Shown in pieces: positions 1-11,400 of a stretch of 64,000 nucleotides of DNA. This DNA comes from Spirogloea muscicola (lineage: Eukaryota; Streptophyta; Zygnematophyceae; Spirogloeales; Spirogloeaceae). The notes beneath the pieces were generated by a model. That model ran no database searches. It was not told where the DNA came from and saw nothing but the letters and a program-made list of their open reading frames with translations. The DNA is taken from contig WELB01000007.1 of assembly GCA_009602725.1 (NCBI GenBank), positions 933,295 to 997,294 on the forward strand, in the 5' to 3' direction. Each line of letters begins with the position of its first letter. The first letter of the stretch is position 1. The translations under genes and the position numbers were made by a program.

Positions 1-1
1 C

Positions 2-346
2 GGCGGCCCGGACCCGGACGCGGAGGCGCTGGACGGCCTCCTGTGGGGCCTGCTGGCCGACGACGGCGCCGGCGCGTCGCCGCCGCCGCTGCGCCTCGTC
101 GACGCCGTGCCCTCCGCCACCGGCTGGCTCCTCCCGCTTCACATCAACGGCAGCGGCAGCCCGGGCTCGTCTCCGAGCCTTGTCTCCGCGGGCCGCCGGC
201 GCAGCTTCTGCGCCCGCACCAGCTTCTCGTGGAGCCCCGGCCATGGCGCCTGCGCCGCGGCGCTGATGCACCCCGCGCACGCCTGGAGCTGCGACCACCT
301 CCTTGGCTCACCTCAGCTCTGTGCACTGCAGCCTGCCACCCAACAT
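2..346 (+). CDS. Candidate coding exon, unknown product (cut by window edge)
   Basis: A GC-rich stretch is open from base 2 in the frame reading DGLLWGLLADDGAG and later LVDAVPSATGWLLP and RRSFCARTSFSWSPGH. Composition changes to AT-richer sequence after about 300, as expected at an exon end. I do not recognise a domain. It could be an upstream exon of the RWP-RK gene or part of another gene starting outside the window. No start codon or splice donor can be fixed. Confidence 0.3.
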
Positions 347-1121
347 GAAGGTGTACTCGCAGTACTGCGTCCACTTGCTTATCTCACCCACAATCTGATG
401 ATGGAGCTCCATGATGGAGCTCCAGTGTGTCGAGAATGCATAGCTGCTTGGCCCCGCAGGAAAGCTGAAGAAGGCCCGCCTCATCATTCGCCATACGCTC
501 AAGCTCTGGAAGTTGGCAGCTGTCCTCGTAGTCCAGCAGTAGTGGCGTACTCATGCAAGGCCGCATTTCTAGACCGGTGCCCACCGCTCCGTCTTTCCTC
601 TGTCGATGCGTCGATCGGGCCTGGGATCAGCCAGCTGCCATGGCCGTGGTAGCAGCAGGCCTCGCTGGATGGAGCTCCCGCTGAATTGACGACCCTCCGT
701 GGGCACGCCGCAGACTCTGCGCCCATTGGCGGCGACGGGGCCGTGCAAGCCGGCCCTCCGACGTCCAGTGAGATGGAGAACAGTGACCGAACCGGCAGCC
801 TCTCGCTGTCCGCCCCGGCTGCGCGCTCCGGCGCTCGCCTCACCGACCCACTTGGCGAGAGCCAGCAGATGCAGGAGTGCGGCAGCTGCACATTGACAGG
901 GACCCTCATCCACAGCGATGGTCAGTGCTGAATACCCCAATACCTCATGCAGCTGAGCTGCAGTCGATGCCTGTCTGCCGGTGATCAACAGTGATGCCTG
1001 AAGGCTGGATATCAACGTGACAGACGACGTTTGCAGTCGCAAGGCCGACGACTGTTGACCACCTGCCACGTCCGCTAGAAAGGCAGCGTCTGAACTGTCT
1101 GCTACATGCGGTCTTTTGCAG
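347..1121. other. No gene recognised
   Basis: This stretch is moderately AT-rich with short overlapping open frames on both strands, none of which shows a recognisable domain. It contains a small tandem repeat near 402-421 (GATGGAGCTCC twice). It is most likely intron or intergenic sequence. Confidence 0.4.
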
Positions 1122-1233
1122 GATTCCAGGAGGCAAAGCTGGAGGTGCACAGGGGAGAAACTTTTCACATCGTCCTGGAGACCAGGCACCTCGACGAAGA
1201 CATTCGCCTGCCAGCATCTCGTCAGATTTTCAT
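1122..1233 (+). CDS. Candidate internal exon, unknown product
   Basis: A clean acceptor (pyrimidines then TTTTGCAG) precedes 1122 and a GTGAGC donor follows 1233. The enclosed frame is open and reads FQEAKLEVHRGETFHIVLE then RHLDEDIRLPASRQ, which looks protein-like. No family is recognised. Its end phase (two bases) does not join directly to the exon at 1893, so at least one more exon would be needed if it belongs to the RWP-RK gene. Confidence 0.3.
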
Positions 1234-1301
1234 GTGAGCTGACCCTGTAAATCGTTGTTTATTGCTCTTCCTCTCTCCAACTGTGAGTTGGCACCAAGTG
1301 C

Positions 1302-1697
1302 TTGTACGGCAATATGTTGGCGAGACTCCTTGGGTATCTTCTCAACAGCTGCGCGGCAAGCGTGGTACTTCGCCATCTGTATGATATCCATGTGCAATAT
1401 CAGGAGCTCTTACAGTACACAGCTTACTCTTCTTTGTATGCTGCAAGGATTCCTGAGGAAGACCAAGGCTACTTGCCAAAATTTCTCCTGCAATATTGCC
1501 TGCTCCGCCACCGCAACTCGTTCCACCTTGACCACGACTCGCTGTCGGAACATCTCAGCTTACTCCCAAACCAAAATAAGGCATCGCTCGCAGGGTTCTT
1601 TCAGAGCTTGTTGAGCGCAACTCCATCCCGGCTGCCTCACCCTTTTCCGACTTCGGCTGGTTGCTCTTCGACTAGGTGCAGCACTCAAGGTCTCTGA
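1302..1697 (+). CDS. Unplaced open frame, unknown product
   Basis: An open frame encodes hydrophobic, Leu/Tyr-rich sequence (GNMLARLLGYLLNSC, LYDIHVQYQELLQYTAYSS, PEEDQGYLPKFLLQYCLL). Amino-acid usage is more protein-like than in the other frames, but I see no known domain and no sure splice sites. It may hold an exon linking the candidate at 1122 to the RWP-RK exons at 1893 onward, or it may be chance. Confidence 0.2.
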   Translation: MYGNMLARLLGYLLNSCAASVVLRHLYDIHVQYQELLQYTAYSSLYAARIPEEDQGYLPKFLLQYCLLRHRNSFHLDHDSLSEHLSLLPNQNKASLAGFFQSLLSATPSRLPHPFPTSAGCSSTRCSTQGL

Positions 1698-1892
1698 AAC
1701 GGTATCAACTCAACGAAATACATAATCTGCACAATTGCAAACGGGCTCGGCTATAGAGCAGTGCATAATATCCTAATCTTTGCGTGCTTTACCGGCCTTT
1801 CATTCATTGGCAGCTCAAAGAACTGGCAGCATGATCACTGCATATGACCGATTCAAAAGTGAGTTGACATTGATCTGATGTGGTGAGTCCAG

Positions 1893-2866
1893 GAAAAGCA
1901 GATGAATGTTTCAGCATCCGTCGACATGCTGATGCATCACAACGGGCAAATGATGGGTTGAACAGCGCGCTGCCTGAAGATGGGAAGGTGTCTGCAACGA
2001 TCAATCCATACTTGGCTGTGGATGAAAACCTCAAAGCTATTCAGCATTGACTCTTCCAGCAATGACTCTTCTTTGTACAGACGAATATGTTGCCCTCCAA
2101 CAAGGAGCCTCAGTGCAATTCATGCGTGCAGTACTGACTTTCATTCCCAATGGGCTTCTTGGCAGAGGGATAAATACACGACCCTGGAAGCAGCTGATCT
2201 GGCCGAGCATTTTCACCGTCCCATCAGCAAGGCAGCACAGCTGCTGGGGATCTGTCCCACACTTCTCAAAAAGATTTGCAGACGGAATGGCATCCTTCGA
2301 TGGCCATATCGGAAGGTTCAGTGACAGCAGCCACGCTTGTAAAACCCATGAAACTATGCTGTTGGGACATGAGTCTTGCACTGGCTACTGTGATCACACA
2401 CCTCAATTGTACTGTACAGATGCAAGTCAGAGGCATCCCATATCTATCCTCTGAGATTTCGCATTCTACAGACAAGCACTGTTGCTTTTAAGGAACCGGA
2501 GCAACGTCAGGCAGAACGTGCCAGTCCATACTAGTGGCTTAGGATCAAGAAGAGAGCGGCTATTGCAGTCAATTTACTGAGGAGCACCTCTCCTTGTACA
2601 TGATGCCTACACAGATGAAAAGCATTGAGCGGATACTTGCCAAGAAGGAAAGGAAATTGGCGCACGCCTCTGGTGACATGCAGGAGGTCATTCAGGACGA
2701 GATCCTGAGGCTCAAGGAGGAGTTAGACCATGTGTTGATGACGAGCCCAGCTACGAAGCCTCGCCGCAGAGTGTCCTTGCTAGCAGTCAATCGTTGCTGG
2801 CCAACAAACTGCGGACCTGTCGTCCCACTCAATGGCGACCTTTTGCGGCGAGATCTAGGCTCCTGA
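1893..2866 (+). CDS. RWP-RK domain transcription factor (partial gene model)
   Basis: RWP-RK proteins are DNA-binding transcription factors that in plants and green algae control nitrogen responses, gametogenesis and egg-cell identity. Three exons join in phase: 1893-1987, 2166-2315 and 2615 onward. The second holds the domain core: DLAEHFHRPISKAAQLLGIC, then PTLLKKICRRNGILRWPYRK. The third continues directly as MKSIERILAKKERK and a charged helix with EEL repeats (IQDEILRLKEELD), the coiled coil usual after the motif. The RWPYRK form is that of short RKD-like algal proteins rather than the RWPHRK of NLPs. A possible donor lies at 2771; otherwise the frame stops at 2866. The N-terminus is not placed. 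Product family is near certain, gene limits are not. Confidence 0.85.
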
Positions 2867-3381
2867 GGGCAGTAAGGCTGTCAGCCAATGCTCTACAATG
2901 CAGGCTTAACCAAGGGAGCATCTGAAGGGTTAAAACTTCCATCAGGCTACTTACATGAGGCAGCAACAACTGGCCTACGATGGCCAGAACTGCACAGCCA
3001 TGTCAGAGGAGCGAACAGCTGCAGTGTTCAGCGGCCGGACTGCCGCAGGTTCTTTTGCGTAGAGCATCTGAGATGTCCACTAAAAGGTGAACAGTGGACG
3101 GGCAATGGGTTGGTCATACAATTGATTAGTGGCACGGACTTGTCATCTTGGTCTCCCTGGAGAGATTTGACGATGCAACTTACTGTCGGATAGTGGAAGT
3201 TTCATTCATTGGATTCGTTTTCATAGCAGTTTCCAGATCAGACTCTCACGATAAATGTAGGAGCTTGGTAGCTGGGAGCTTGGAAGATAGTCTGGAGATA
3301 GAGGTGGCTCACAAGGCCATGTTGACCACGTAATCACTAGGCTTGTCAGAAGGAAGGGCCTCAGATTCCACTTTCCGCTTA
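2867..3381. other. Convergent intergenic region, no gene recognised
   Basis: This separates the RWP-RK gene (+) from the GT64 gene (-), which converge here. Only short open frames without recognisable domains are present. It presumably contains both 3' untranslated regions. Confidence 0.5.
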
Positions 3382-5650
3382 TTACCAGATAAAAGAGGCA
3401 CGAGCATCCACCACTTTGACGTGACTTTGTACAAGGGGCATCTGACCAAAGACCTCCACAAACCTGTTGATGCATTCAGTGCGCTTCCTACTGTGGGCCT
3501 TAGCGCTGCTGATGGCACCTGAGTGACTTAGTTCAGCGACATGGCCTGCGCAGCAAGATAAGAGCAGAATATAGCTCCACGACCTTTTGAGCGACACCAA
3601 TTGGACTGTGCATTAGCAGCAATGAAACCATGCCTGAGCTTTTCCTTCACCAACTCAAAACTTTAGCGCGACTCTTTGACATGCATCTACAACAAAAGGG
3701 TGTGAATAATCATTGTGCAAATAGACAAAGATCAAGGAGCATATTAGGCAAAGGGCTGCAAGTTGTACTTGATATCCAGATGGGAGGTACTCTGGTGATG
3801 TTAGCAACGAGGAATGACAGCGCAATGTCCTCGCAATTTCTGTGGAGATCATTTCTGCTGTTTGAGGACGACTTAACGACTTTGCAAACAAAAGCATCTG
3901 AGCTTCACACGAAATCAGCCAGCAGGCATACCTGGGCTGTTCGCTTTGTCATCAACGGTGTATAAAATCCTGACACTCACAAAGTTGACCACCAGTATGA
4001 CCACTGCAATGGCTACAGGGACAAGCAATACAAAACTCTGGAAAGTAGCTGGCCATCTCACCTGCCCTTGTGTACAAACTCAAGAAGGTGAGATGGTAGG
4101 TTGCTGTACAGCTCAAAATATTTGTGATGTACAAAGGCAGCCTTGCTCAGCACAATACTGTAGGTTCCAGTCCACCACACTGACCACCACCCTCCATATT
4201 TGTACGCAAGGCCATGCTCACTGTCCTGCAACTCATGTATCAGGTTCTGCAATTACGTCATTCTTGTTAAGGCAAGCATCTGAAGCCCAATCCGAGAAAC
4301 TTCGGATTTCATATTTATTTCCTACATTGCAAATCAAGCATTCTACTGTTGACAGCATGAGGATAGTACATAAAGCTGTGATCCTTATGCATGCTATGAA
4401 GACAGTGCAAACATTCAAAGGTACAGAATTTATGCTTGCAGCTTATGCAGCAGACTCACCATCTTGCCTGTTATCCAATGCATGCGTGGCACAAAGCCCA
4501 CCATTGTCTTGGGTGCAGCTACCCACGTTGCAAATGCAACATCCATAGATGCGCAAGGGATGATGACATCATCATCAACAGAGAAGATTGCTCCTGCATC
4601 AAGAGTACTATGACACTAAGTCATCTCACCTGCTTGCTGAGTCAAGTGCAAGCAGACAAAAGCTCGAAACTTTGACAACCAGCCCCCCTTTGGACGCTTC
4701 TGTGTCCTTGTTGGACCTAACAAAGTAGTAAGTAAGCTAGACTGGAGTGCAAACATCATCGCACCTACTTCGCCCGAACCACACCTGTCTGTGGCCCCTC
4801 AAGTGGCTTAAAGCGATTGTTAAGGCTGTCCTGCTTGTGAACGTCGAACTGTAGTACTGTCGCCTGAGGATGTCGTCTGGAGGCCTCCTTGACATCCTTC
4901 ACAACAGCATGCATGATAAGTCAGCCTCACTGACTACGGGTCTGTACCAACGTTGCATGCAACTTGTACGCCCTGCCATCAGAATGCACCCTAAGGCAAG
5001 GGCAAAACCGAGCAGTTGAGCTAAAAGCTGTTGGTATCTGGACCTAAGCCTCCACAATAGCTACCAGTCTTCCAGTGTAAAGACGGGCCATCTATCTGGC
5101 CAGGGTTGGTGCCAGAGTCGGACATGTGAGCAAGTCTCACTTGGGCCATGGAGGCGCGTAAGTCCGAGGGAGGCGGCTGCGGCTCGCTCCAGACGACTCG
5201 CACGGAATGCACCATGTCGCACTTGGCGTAGTGCGCGGCGGTCCTCCGCAGCAGGCTGTGCCTCTTCCATGTGTTGATCAGCACAGTGTACTGCTGGCTG
5301 AAAGGGACCGGCAGGGCACGCGGAAGCCATCAGAGTCCTGCCGACGCTCCATCGGGGCGCCCGCTACGAGGTGGCGGTGCACACGCGAGACGGAGTGATT
5401 CGCCGCAAAACGTGCGAAGCTGCGCCACTGGATGGCGTCCCATGACGGCCAGCTCCCAGAAAGGCTGGGCTGTGGCACTGACTCGAGCGGCGGCGCGACG
5501 GGTGGGAGGCGGTGGCGCCAGCCGAGCGCAGCGGGCGCGCGGAGGCTGGCGAGCAGGGCGAGCGCGCCGAGCACGGCGAGCGCGACGGCGNCCAGCCATC
5601 GCCGCCACCGCCGCCGCCGCCGCCGCGGCGCCGCCGGGCGGCGCTGTCAT
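3382..5650 (-). CDS. Glycosyltransferase family 64 (exostosin-like / GIPC mannosyltransferase type)
   Basis: GT64 enzymes are Golgi type II membrane proteins; plant members mannosylate glycosylinositol phosphoceramides and animal ones act in heparan sulfate synthesis. Phase-matched exons on the minus strand are 5141-5297 (TVLINTWKRHSLLRR, VRVVWSEPQPPPSDL), 4785-4848 (KQDSLNNRFKP), 4460-4593 (AIFSVDDDVIIPC with the DXD metal-binding site, then TMVGFVPRMHW), 4062-4225 (GWWSVWWTGTYSIVLSKAAF), 3769-3839 (NCEDIALSFLVANIT) and 3382-3545 (SHSGAISSAKAHSRKRTECI, MPLV, stop TAA). Exon 1 begins at the ATG at 5648-5650 and encodes an Ala-rich start and a hydrophobic anchor (VALAVLGALALLASL), but the frame shifts at the single N at 5591. 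About 350 residues, as usual for plant-type GT64. The substrate is not determined by sequence. Confidence 0.92.
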
Positions 5651-5799
5651 GGAGTGTGAGTAGTGGCGGGACAAGTGGTGCCTGCAGCGGGCAGCTGCCG
5701 CTCGTTCGATCGACTCATCTGACGCCGGGGTGCACCTTCAACAGCCATCGCCCTCTACTGGAAGAGTCTATCCTCTTAAACCCTTGAGCAGAAAGTGAG
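5651..5799. promoter_or_regulatory. Upstream region of the GT64 gene
   Basis: Short interval between the GT64 start codon and the tail of the truncated LINE. It should hold the GT64 promoter by position only; no motif is recognised. If the LINE landed here it lies within 150 bp of the start codon. Confidence 0.3.
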
Positions 5800-7146
5800 C
5801 GATTCCGAAGAGGGCAGGGGCTGTGAATGCCCAGCCCAGAGAGGAGACTGAAACTAGGGAAGGATGAATCACTCAATACCAACGAGTGAGGAGCCGCAAA
5901 TCCGACACAGAAGCTGGCGGAACTCGATCCCCCTGACGAAAGCCAGAGGCAGCAGCGAGGGCACGGCCAGCACGCAGGTGCAAAGCGTGGCTCGTGGACC
6001 GCTTGTATAAGCCACGCTTGGAGGGACACGGCTAGTCGCATGCGAAAGACTTGGGCCAACGAGCCAGCGGCGTTGAAGTCAGCCTGCTCACCTCGCCTGC
6101 GGGACACAGCGCATCGTGCAAGCCTGGCCAGCAGGTCGAGCCACTGGGACCCAAGAGCCCCATGCACAACCACGGCCAGGGGTACGAACTCGTCCCCAGC
6201 CCGGTGGTCAGCGTGTTTGGCCGCCTTGCTGCGAGCGGCGTTCGCCGCAGCATGGCCAGCCCTCGAGGCAGATAGCCCCGGATTGGAGCGGTCCACCATA
6301 TCACTGGTGACCGCATCTGCAATGATGCGTGCGCCGCCTCCTGGTGTGAAGGCCACTAAGTCGACGGGGCGCGTGTGAAGGCCGTCCGCCTTCTGAAGGA
6401 TTGGCATGACCGAAGTGTTCTCCAGCGCGCCCGAGTAGCCGGCCTCCTGCAAGATGCCAAACATGGCATCCCTGAGGTCATGGGCTGCCGTGCGTTCTAC
6501 TCCAGTCGCGCACCGGAGGACGTGCGCTGCCAGTTCCGCCGGGTCCGCCGACTGTTCCCTGCGCTCGCACCGGAGCACGCCCTACAGGCAGGGCGGGGGG
6601 AGACCCAGTAGGCGATGGGTTGCCGTGCGAAAGAGTTCGTCCGGCATCCGGAGTGCGTCATAGAGCGGAAGCGCCGAGAGCCAGGCTGCCGCGCCAGGGG
6701 AAGATGCCGACCGCAGCCGGGCATGCCCGCGCACGTTGGTTGGAGGGCTCTTCAACCGACAAGCTGCAGCGAAGCCGTAAAGGCCACCTTGTGGATCACC
6801 GCCATGTAACGCGCCTGCACCCACAAGTCAGGGGAGTGGGCCAGATGGGCAAAGGGCACCACGCTCTTGGTTAAGGCTAGGTTCTCGGCGAGTAACTCTT
6901 GTTGAGCAGAGCGGAGCGCCACCTGGAACGGCAGCGAGCCGGTCTCCACGTCCGCAGCAGCCTGCTGCAGCAGGGGCCGCCCGTCGAGCAGGAAGCGCTG
7001 AGCCACCGAAGATGCGACCTGGGCCCAGCTGCCGAGGTACGCTGGCCTGCAGGTGCGAGCAAGCGAGCGGCAGCCGAGGCCGCCCTGGGCGAGGGGTAGA
7101 GTGGCCTGGTGTACAGCAGCAGGCGTGTTGAGGAAGCCAGTGTGAC
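5800..7146 (-). mobile_element. 5'-truncated R2-type LINE copy (copy B)
   Basis: The minus strand encodes the end of a non-LTR retrotransposon polyprotein. It starts with the RT thumb (about 7146-6752: GGLGCRSLARTCRPAYLGSW, PFAHLAHSPDLWVQARYMAV) and runs through the zinc knuckle (DPAELAAHVLRC) and restriction-like endonuclease region (VDLVAFTPGGGARIIADAV) to a conserved C-terminus near 5880. A short 3' UTR follows with a terminal hairpin (5817-5837, GGGCTGGG / CAGCCCC). Fingers and palm of the RT are absent. At least one frameshift splits the frame. Sequence differs from copy A throughout, so it is a separate subfamily (tail type 2). Confidence 0.85.
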
Positions 7147-7288
7147 GGATGGAAGTGCTCACCCATAGAGAAGAGGGGTTGGCAAAGCCAGCCCTAAAAA
7201 GAAAGGGCAATGTCCAAAGCAAAGAGGAGCCGGAAAATGGACTACACTACAAAACACTGCAAAACACGTAGACGATGCAGAGGGAAGC

Positions 7289-10200
7289 TCAGTACCCACG
7301 AGTGAGCAACATCAGGTCTGAGGAGCTCGCAGCAGGGAAAGAGGCACTCCGCCGAGACCCAGAGGCGGCCACCATTGCACGGCCTGCTCGCATGTGAACG
7401 GCGTGGGCAAGGGAGCGTTGAAACGATACAGCCAGGCGCATGCGGAAGACTTGGGCGAGCGAACCGGCGGCGTTAAAGCCGGGCATCGCCCCTGGCAGAC
7501 CCGGCCGCCGGTCAATGCCTGGCGGCAAGCCGCTGAAGGAGATCCAGCCAGCGGCTGCCGAAAGCCCCGTGTACATCCATCGCCAGGGCCGCGAATTCGT
7601 CACCAACCGGGTGATCAGCATATTTTCGCTCCTTGCCCCGGGCCGCCAGGCCGACCGCCTGCCCTGCAACCGACGCCGATCTGGTGGGAATGGCGGAGTC
7701 GAAGCAGTCAGTCGTCACCACATCGGTGATGATGCGGGGACCGCCGCCGGGCGGGATGGCGACCAGGTCGGCTCGTCGTGTATGGGGCTGGCCGTCCGTG
7801 CCCAGCTGGATGGGCATTATTGAGGAGTTCTCCACAGCCACCTTGAAGCCAGCCTCCGTAAACACCCCCTGCATACCATCTCGCAGGAGATCGTGGGAAG
7901 CCGTCCGCTCGCCCCCGTGCGCGTAATGGAGCATATGCGCAGCCAGCTCCACAGGGTCAGCGTGACGGGCACCGCACTTGCACTGAGTGACGCCCACGAG
8001 GCGGGGAGGGAGGAGGCCCAAGAGCCGGTGGACGGCCGTCCTGAAGACCTCATTGGGCATGGCGAGCGCCGCGCGGAGTGGGAGCGCTGATAACCACGCC
8101 GCCGCCCCTGGGGAAGAGGCTGAGAGGAGCCGGGCGCGGCCGCGAAGGTCAGATGGAGGGAGAAGCTCCACCACCTGGTCAGAGGCCGCTTTTCAAACCA
8201 GCGCCGTGAAGCGTGCCTGGGCACGCAGGTCAGGGGTGTGGGCGAGGTGGGTGAAAGGGACGATCTGCTCCGACATGTTGGGGTGGACCGCCAGGAGCCC
8301 GTCACGGGCAGAGCGGAGGGCAACCTGGAAAGGCAGCTGGCCGATCTCCACTTCAGCTGCCGCCCGCTCCAGGGCGCGCTGGCCGTGGACGATAAATCTC
8401 AGGCACATAGGGGCTGCAACCTGCGCCCAGCTGCCCATGTAGGCCGCCTCACAGTTGCGGGCAACTGAGCGGCATCCCAAGCCGCTGCGGCTGGCCGGCA
8501 GGCTAGCCTGCAGCAGCGCAGCTGGTGAGGAGAGGAACGCGGGGTGCTGCACGAGGGTGGCCGCCGACGCGAGGATGCCGGAGTCAAATGCCGCTTACCC
8601 TGCCTTCACCGCCAGTGAGGGAGGGGTGGTGCGGGCCAGATAGTGTGGCCGCTGCGTGGTGCATCTTGTCAGCGTAGCGGTCGCCAGCTGCATGTCCTGC
8701 AGTGTGTGAAGACGGTCCGCCGGCCGGAGGTGTTCCTGCAGCCGCGCCTGCAGCTGCTCCATCTCAAAAGCAGGTGCGCCGATGGGGGCGCCGAGGAGGG
8801 TGAAGCCCCCAGCTGGTGTCTGGCAGCCCGAGGGCAGGCGCAGCTGGGCTGGCAGGCCCTGGGGGGACCAGGCACTGCACTTGGCTACACGGATGCCCAG
8901 GCGGATCGCACCCAGCTGCACTCTGAGGGTAGCGAAGGCTGCCACGACGTCGTCTGGCGGCCCCACCAATGTGGTGTCATCAGCGTACGTGGGGACGAGG
9001 ACGCCTGGGTGAGCCGCGACCGTTGCCAGCAGCGCACGGTTGTGAGCCAGCGCGTAGTAGAGCCCCGCCAGCGGATCCCCTTGGGGCGTGCCTGTGGAGC
9101 AATGGAGGACCTCCACCCCACCGTGCCCTGTCCGCCACAGCAAGTCGCTAGGCTGACCGTAGCCCAGCCTGAAGAAGGGTAGGAGGCTGGGGAAGGCCGC
9201 CCGCGATGACATCCCGGTCTGCGCTGTTGAAAGCATTCCGGACATCTACCGCCATCCGGGGTTCAGGTCCAGGGTGGCCCGTAAGCCGTGCACGACCACC
9301 TCACCGCCGCTCCGCAGCCCCGCGCCGAAGTGGTGGGGCGCCAGGTGTGCCTGGGCCAACCCCGCGTGCTGTTGCCATAGCGCGCGCCCCACCAGGCGGT
9401 AGAGCATTTCGCCAACAGCAATGGGCCTGACCCCCCCATTGGCCTTGCTGAGGGCCAGCAGCGTGCTGGTGCAGATGACGCCGCGGATGCTGGCCGGGAC
9501 CTGGTCGCGTGCAAGGAGCTGGCACACCTAGTGGAGCGCCTGAAAGTCACTTGGTTCTCCCTCCAGGAAGAGCTCGCGGAGATGCTCGGTGAACATGTGT
9601 GACAAACCTCCAGCAGCTGCACGACGGCTGCTCTGCAAAGCCTGCCGAAGAGCGTCAGCGTCAAGGGCCACCTCCTCCGGCGGAGCGAAGGTGGCCAGCC
9701 ACGGAGGCAGGGGGGAGTTGGCCTCAGGGTGCAGGGACTCCAGGGGCGCCCGTGTGGCTGCGTTGGTTGGCGCCAGCACTGAGTCGTCCAGGGCCTGGAC
9801 TGCCCTGGATAAATCGCCCGCATGACCGAAGCGCAATGCCCGGCGGACGTTGGCGGCCCTGTCTGGCGCTGCCCGCACGTCACCGTGGTTTGCTGCCAAG
9901 GGTGCCACCGCTGCGTCGTGGCATGCTAGGAGCTCCTCCCAATGTCCGCTCTCGAACGAACTGGACGCGCTCCAGGAGGGGCTGTTGGCCCTGCCGGCGG
10001 CCGTCGGGTGGGACGCGCCCGAGCAGCAGCCGAGGGAAGAGGAGGAACAACTTCCAAGCCGCCTCGTCGCGGTGGTCCCTGACAATCTGCTGCATCGCCG
10101 GGCGGAGCGCGCGACGAACGTGCGGGCGCACCCCGCGGGGCACATGGCGGAGGAGCGGGAGGGCCGCCTGGCAGTGGACGGCAGCCAGGTCGAGGCCGGC

Positions 10201-11372
10201 CAGCCACTGCCAGTGTTGAGGCGTGGGAGGGGTTGGCGCGGGAGGGACTGGCCTGCCTGGTCGGCCCCGGCGGCCGCCCGCAGCCGCTGCGCTCGGCGCC
10301 TGCTCCGCACGGTTGTTGTTGCACGCGCAGGCTCGCTTGTGGTTGGCCCAGCCTGACCGCGTGGTGAAGGTCGTCTGGCAGTGCCGGCACAGCAGTGGTT
10401 TGAGAGAGTGAGATGGGGGCAAGGGCGGAGGAGCAGGTACGCACGGTGAAGGCGGAGGCGGCGGTGGCGAGGGCGGCGTCGAGGGCGCCGGCGGCAGGGG
10501 GCAGGGCAGCGCGAGAGGCGGGATGGTGTATGGCTGGGAAGGTGGAAGCTCAGACGGGGGAAACGGCGGCGAGGCCGAGGCGGGTGGCTGGCGCGGCGGA
10601 GGTGGACTCTGGGGTGGCGCCGGCGGCGACGGCGGCGACGGAGGTGACGGCGACGGCGGCGACGGAGGTGACGGCGGCGGCGGCGACGGCGGTGGGGACG
10701 GCGGCCCTGCTGCCACGGGAGGCGCACTCACAGGGATATCGGGGGCAGCATCACGCTCAGGGGGCAAGGCACCCTGCGGAGAGACCGGGTTCACCTCGGG
10801 GGACCCTTCACATCTCGAGGGCTGAGTCGATTAAGCAAGTGCCCGTCGCGTCTCACGGGCGGGAGGCGACATATGCTCCTCCGTGATGGGCTCCTGAGGT
10901 GAGGCTGCCAGGACGGTGGCGACGGGGTTGCAAGCAGCGGCGGCCGCATCGGGCGTCGTGCCAGCGGGGCTGGGATACCCCTTGCAGTGTTTCCGGTGCG
11001 AGGAGACACCGCGGGGAGTTGCGAAATCCCGCGGACAGCTTGGGCACCGCGCGCGCGCGGGGGCTCCGCAGGCGGGGTTGACTGCGGCGGAACAGATGGC
11101 GCTGGGGTCGGTTGAGCGTGGCCTGGTGTCGGGATCGAGGGCAGAGAGGACGAGGGACCGCTGCGCCCAGGCGAGCTTGGCCGGGGGAAGTTCGGGGACT
11201 CCGGCTCCGAAGGCGGCGCCGAGAACGCGCGGGTGTGGCGGCGGCGGGCGGCGCGGCGGCGACGGGAGCGACGGATGAAGGCCGCCATACCCTCCGTGAC
11301 GCCGGTGTCGAACGTGGCGTAGGCCTCCTGCACCTGGCTGTCAAAGCCAGCCAGATGCATACAAGCGTTCAT
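7289..11372 (-). pseudogene. Degenerate LINE polyprotein (zinc fingers, reverse transcriptase, endonuclease)
   Basis: This is the coding part of copy A. The longest intact frames are 11372-10791 (first finger region), 10794-9880 (proline-rich region and second finger), 10727-9246 (linker and start of RT, interrupted by one stop at 9528), 9245-8595 (palm with GTPQGDP and YADDT), 8552-8193 (thumb) and 8174-7512 (knuckle and endonuclease). Frame changes between them near 9900, 9245, 8590, 8180 and 7520 show it cannot be translated as one protein. Catalytic aspartates of motifs A and C and the endonuclease aspartates are still visible, so decay is recent to moderate. Confidence 0.85.
10590..10715 (-). 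repeat. Proline-encoding GC minisatellite inside the LINE
   Basis: On the plus strand this is a repetition of GGCGACGGCGGCGACGGAGG-like units; on the minus strand it encodes PPSPPPSPPPPSPPSPPSP and similar. It links the two N-terminal zinc fingers of the element. Slippage in it could explain frame differences between open frames here. Confidence 0.8.
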
Positions 11373-11400
11373 GAAGGAGCCACAGGCTAGGCAAACAGGG

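Larger units (their letters stand above)
7147..11400 (-). mobile_element. Near full-length R2-type LINE (copy A) with two zinc fingers, RT and restriction-like endonuclease
   Basis: Read on the minus strand from about 11400 to 7147 this is a 4.2-kb non-LTR retrotransposon. In order: an N-terminal zinc finger (about 11047-10981, CPSCPRDFATPRGVSSHRKH followed by C), a proline-rich linker, a second finger (about 10392-10320, CRHCQTTFTTRSGWANHKRA followed by C), RT motif A (near 9255-9210, VDVRNAFNSADRDV), motif B (GTPQGDPLAGLYY), motif C (YADDTTLVG, near 8975), the RT thumb, a zinc knuckle (CKCGARHADPVELAAHMLHY) and a restriction-like endonuclease (RRADLVAIPPGGG, IITDVVTTD). The C-terminus LLTRGY and stop lie near 7289, followed by a UTR with a terminal hairpin at 7177-7194. 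A stop near 9528 and several frameshifts make it non-autonomous. This layout is that of the R2/NeSL/Utopia supergroup; the exact clade needs a tree. Confidence 0.9.

Noticed and set aside
3946-4548. A 200-residue plus-strand open frame
   Set aside because: It runs antisense to two well-supported GT64 exons and has no domain of its own.
10413-10886. Gly/Ala/Asp-rich plus-strand open frames
   Set aside because: They are antisense to the proline-rich spacer of the LINE.
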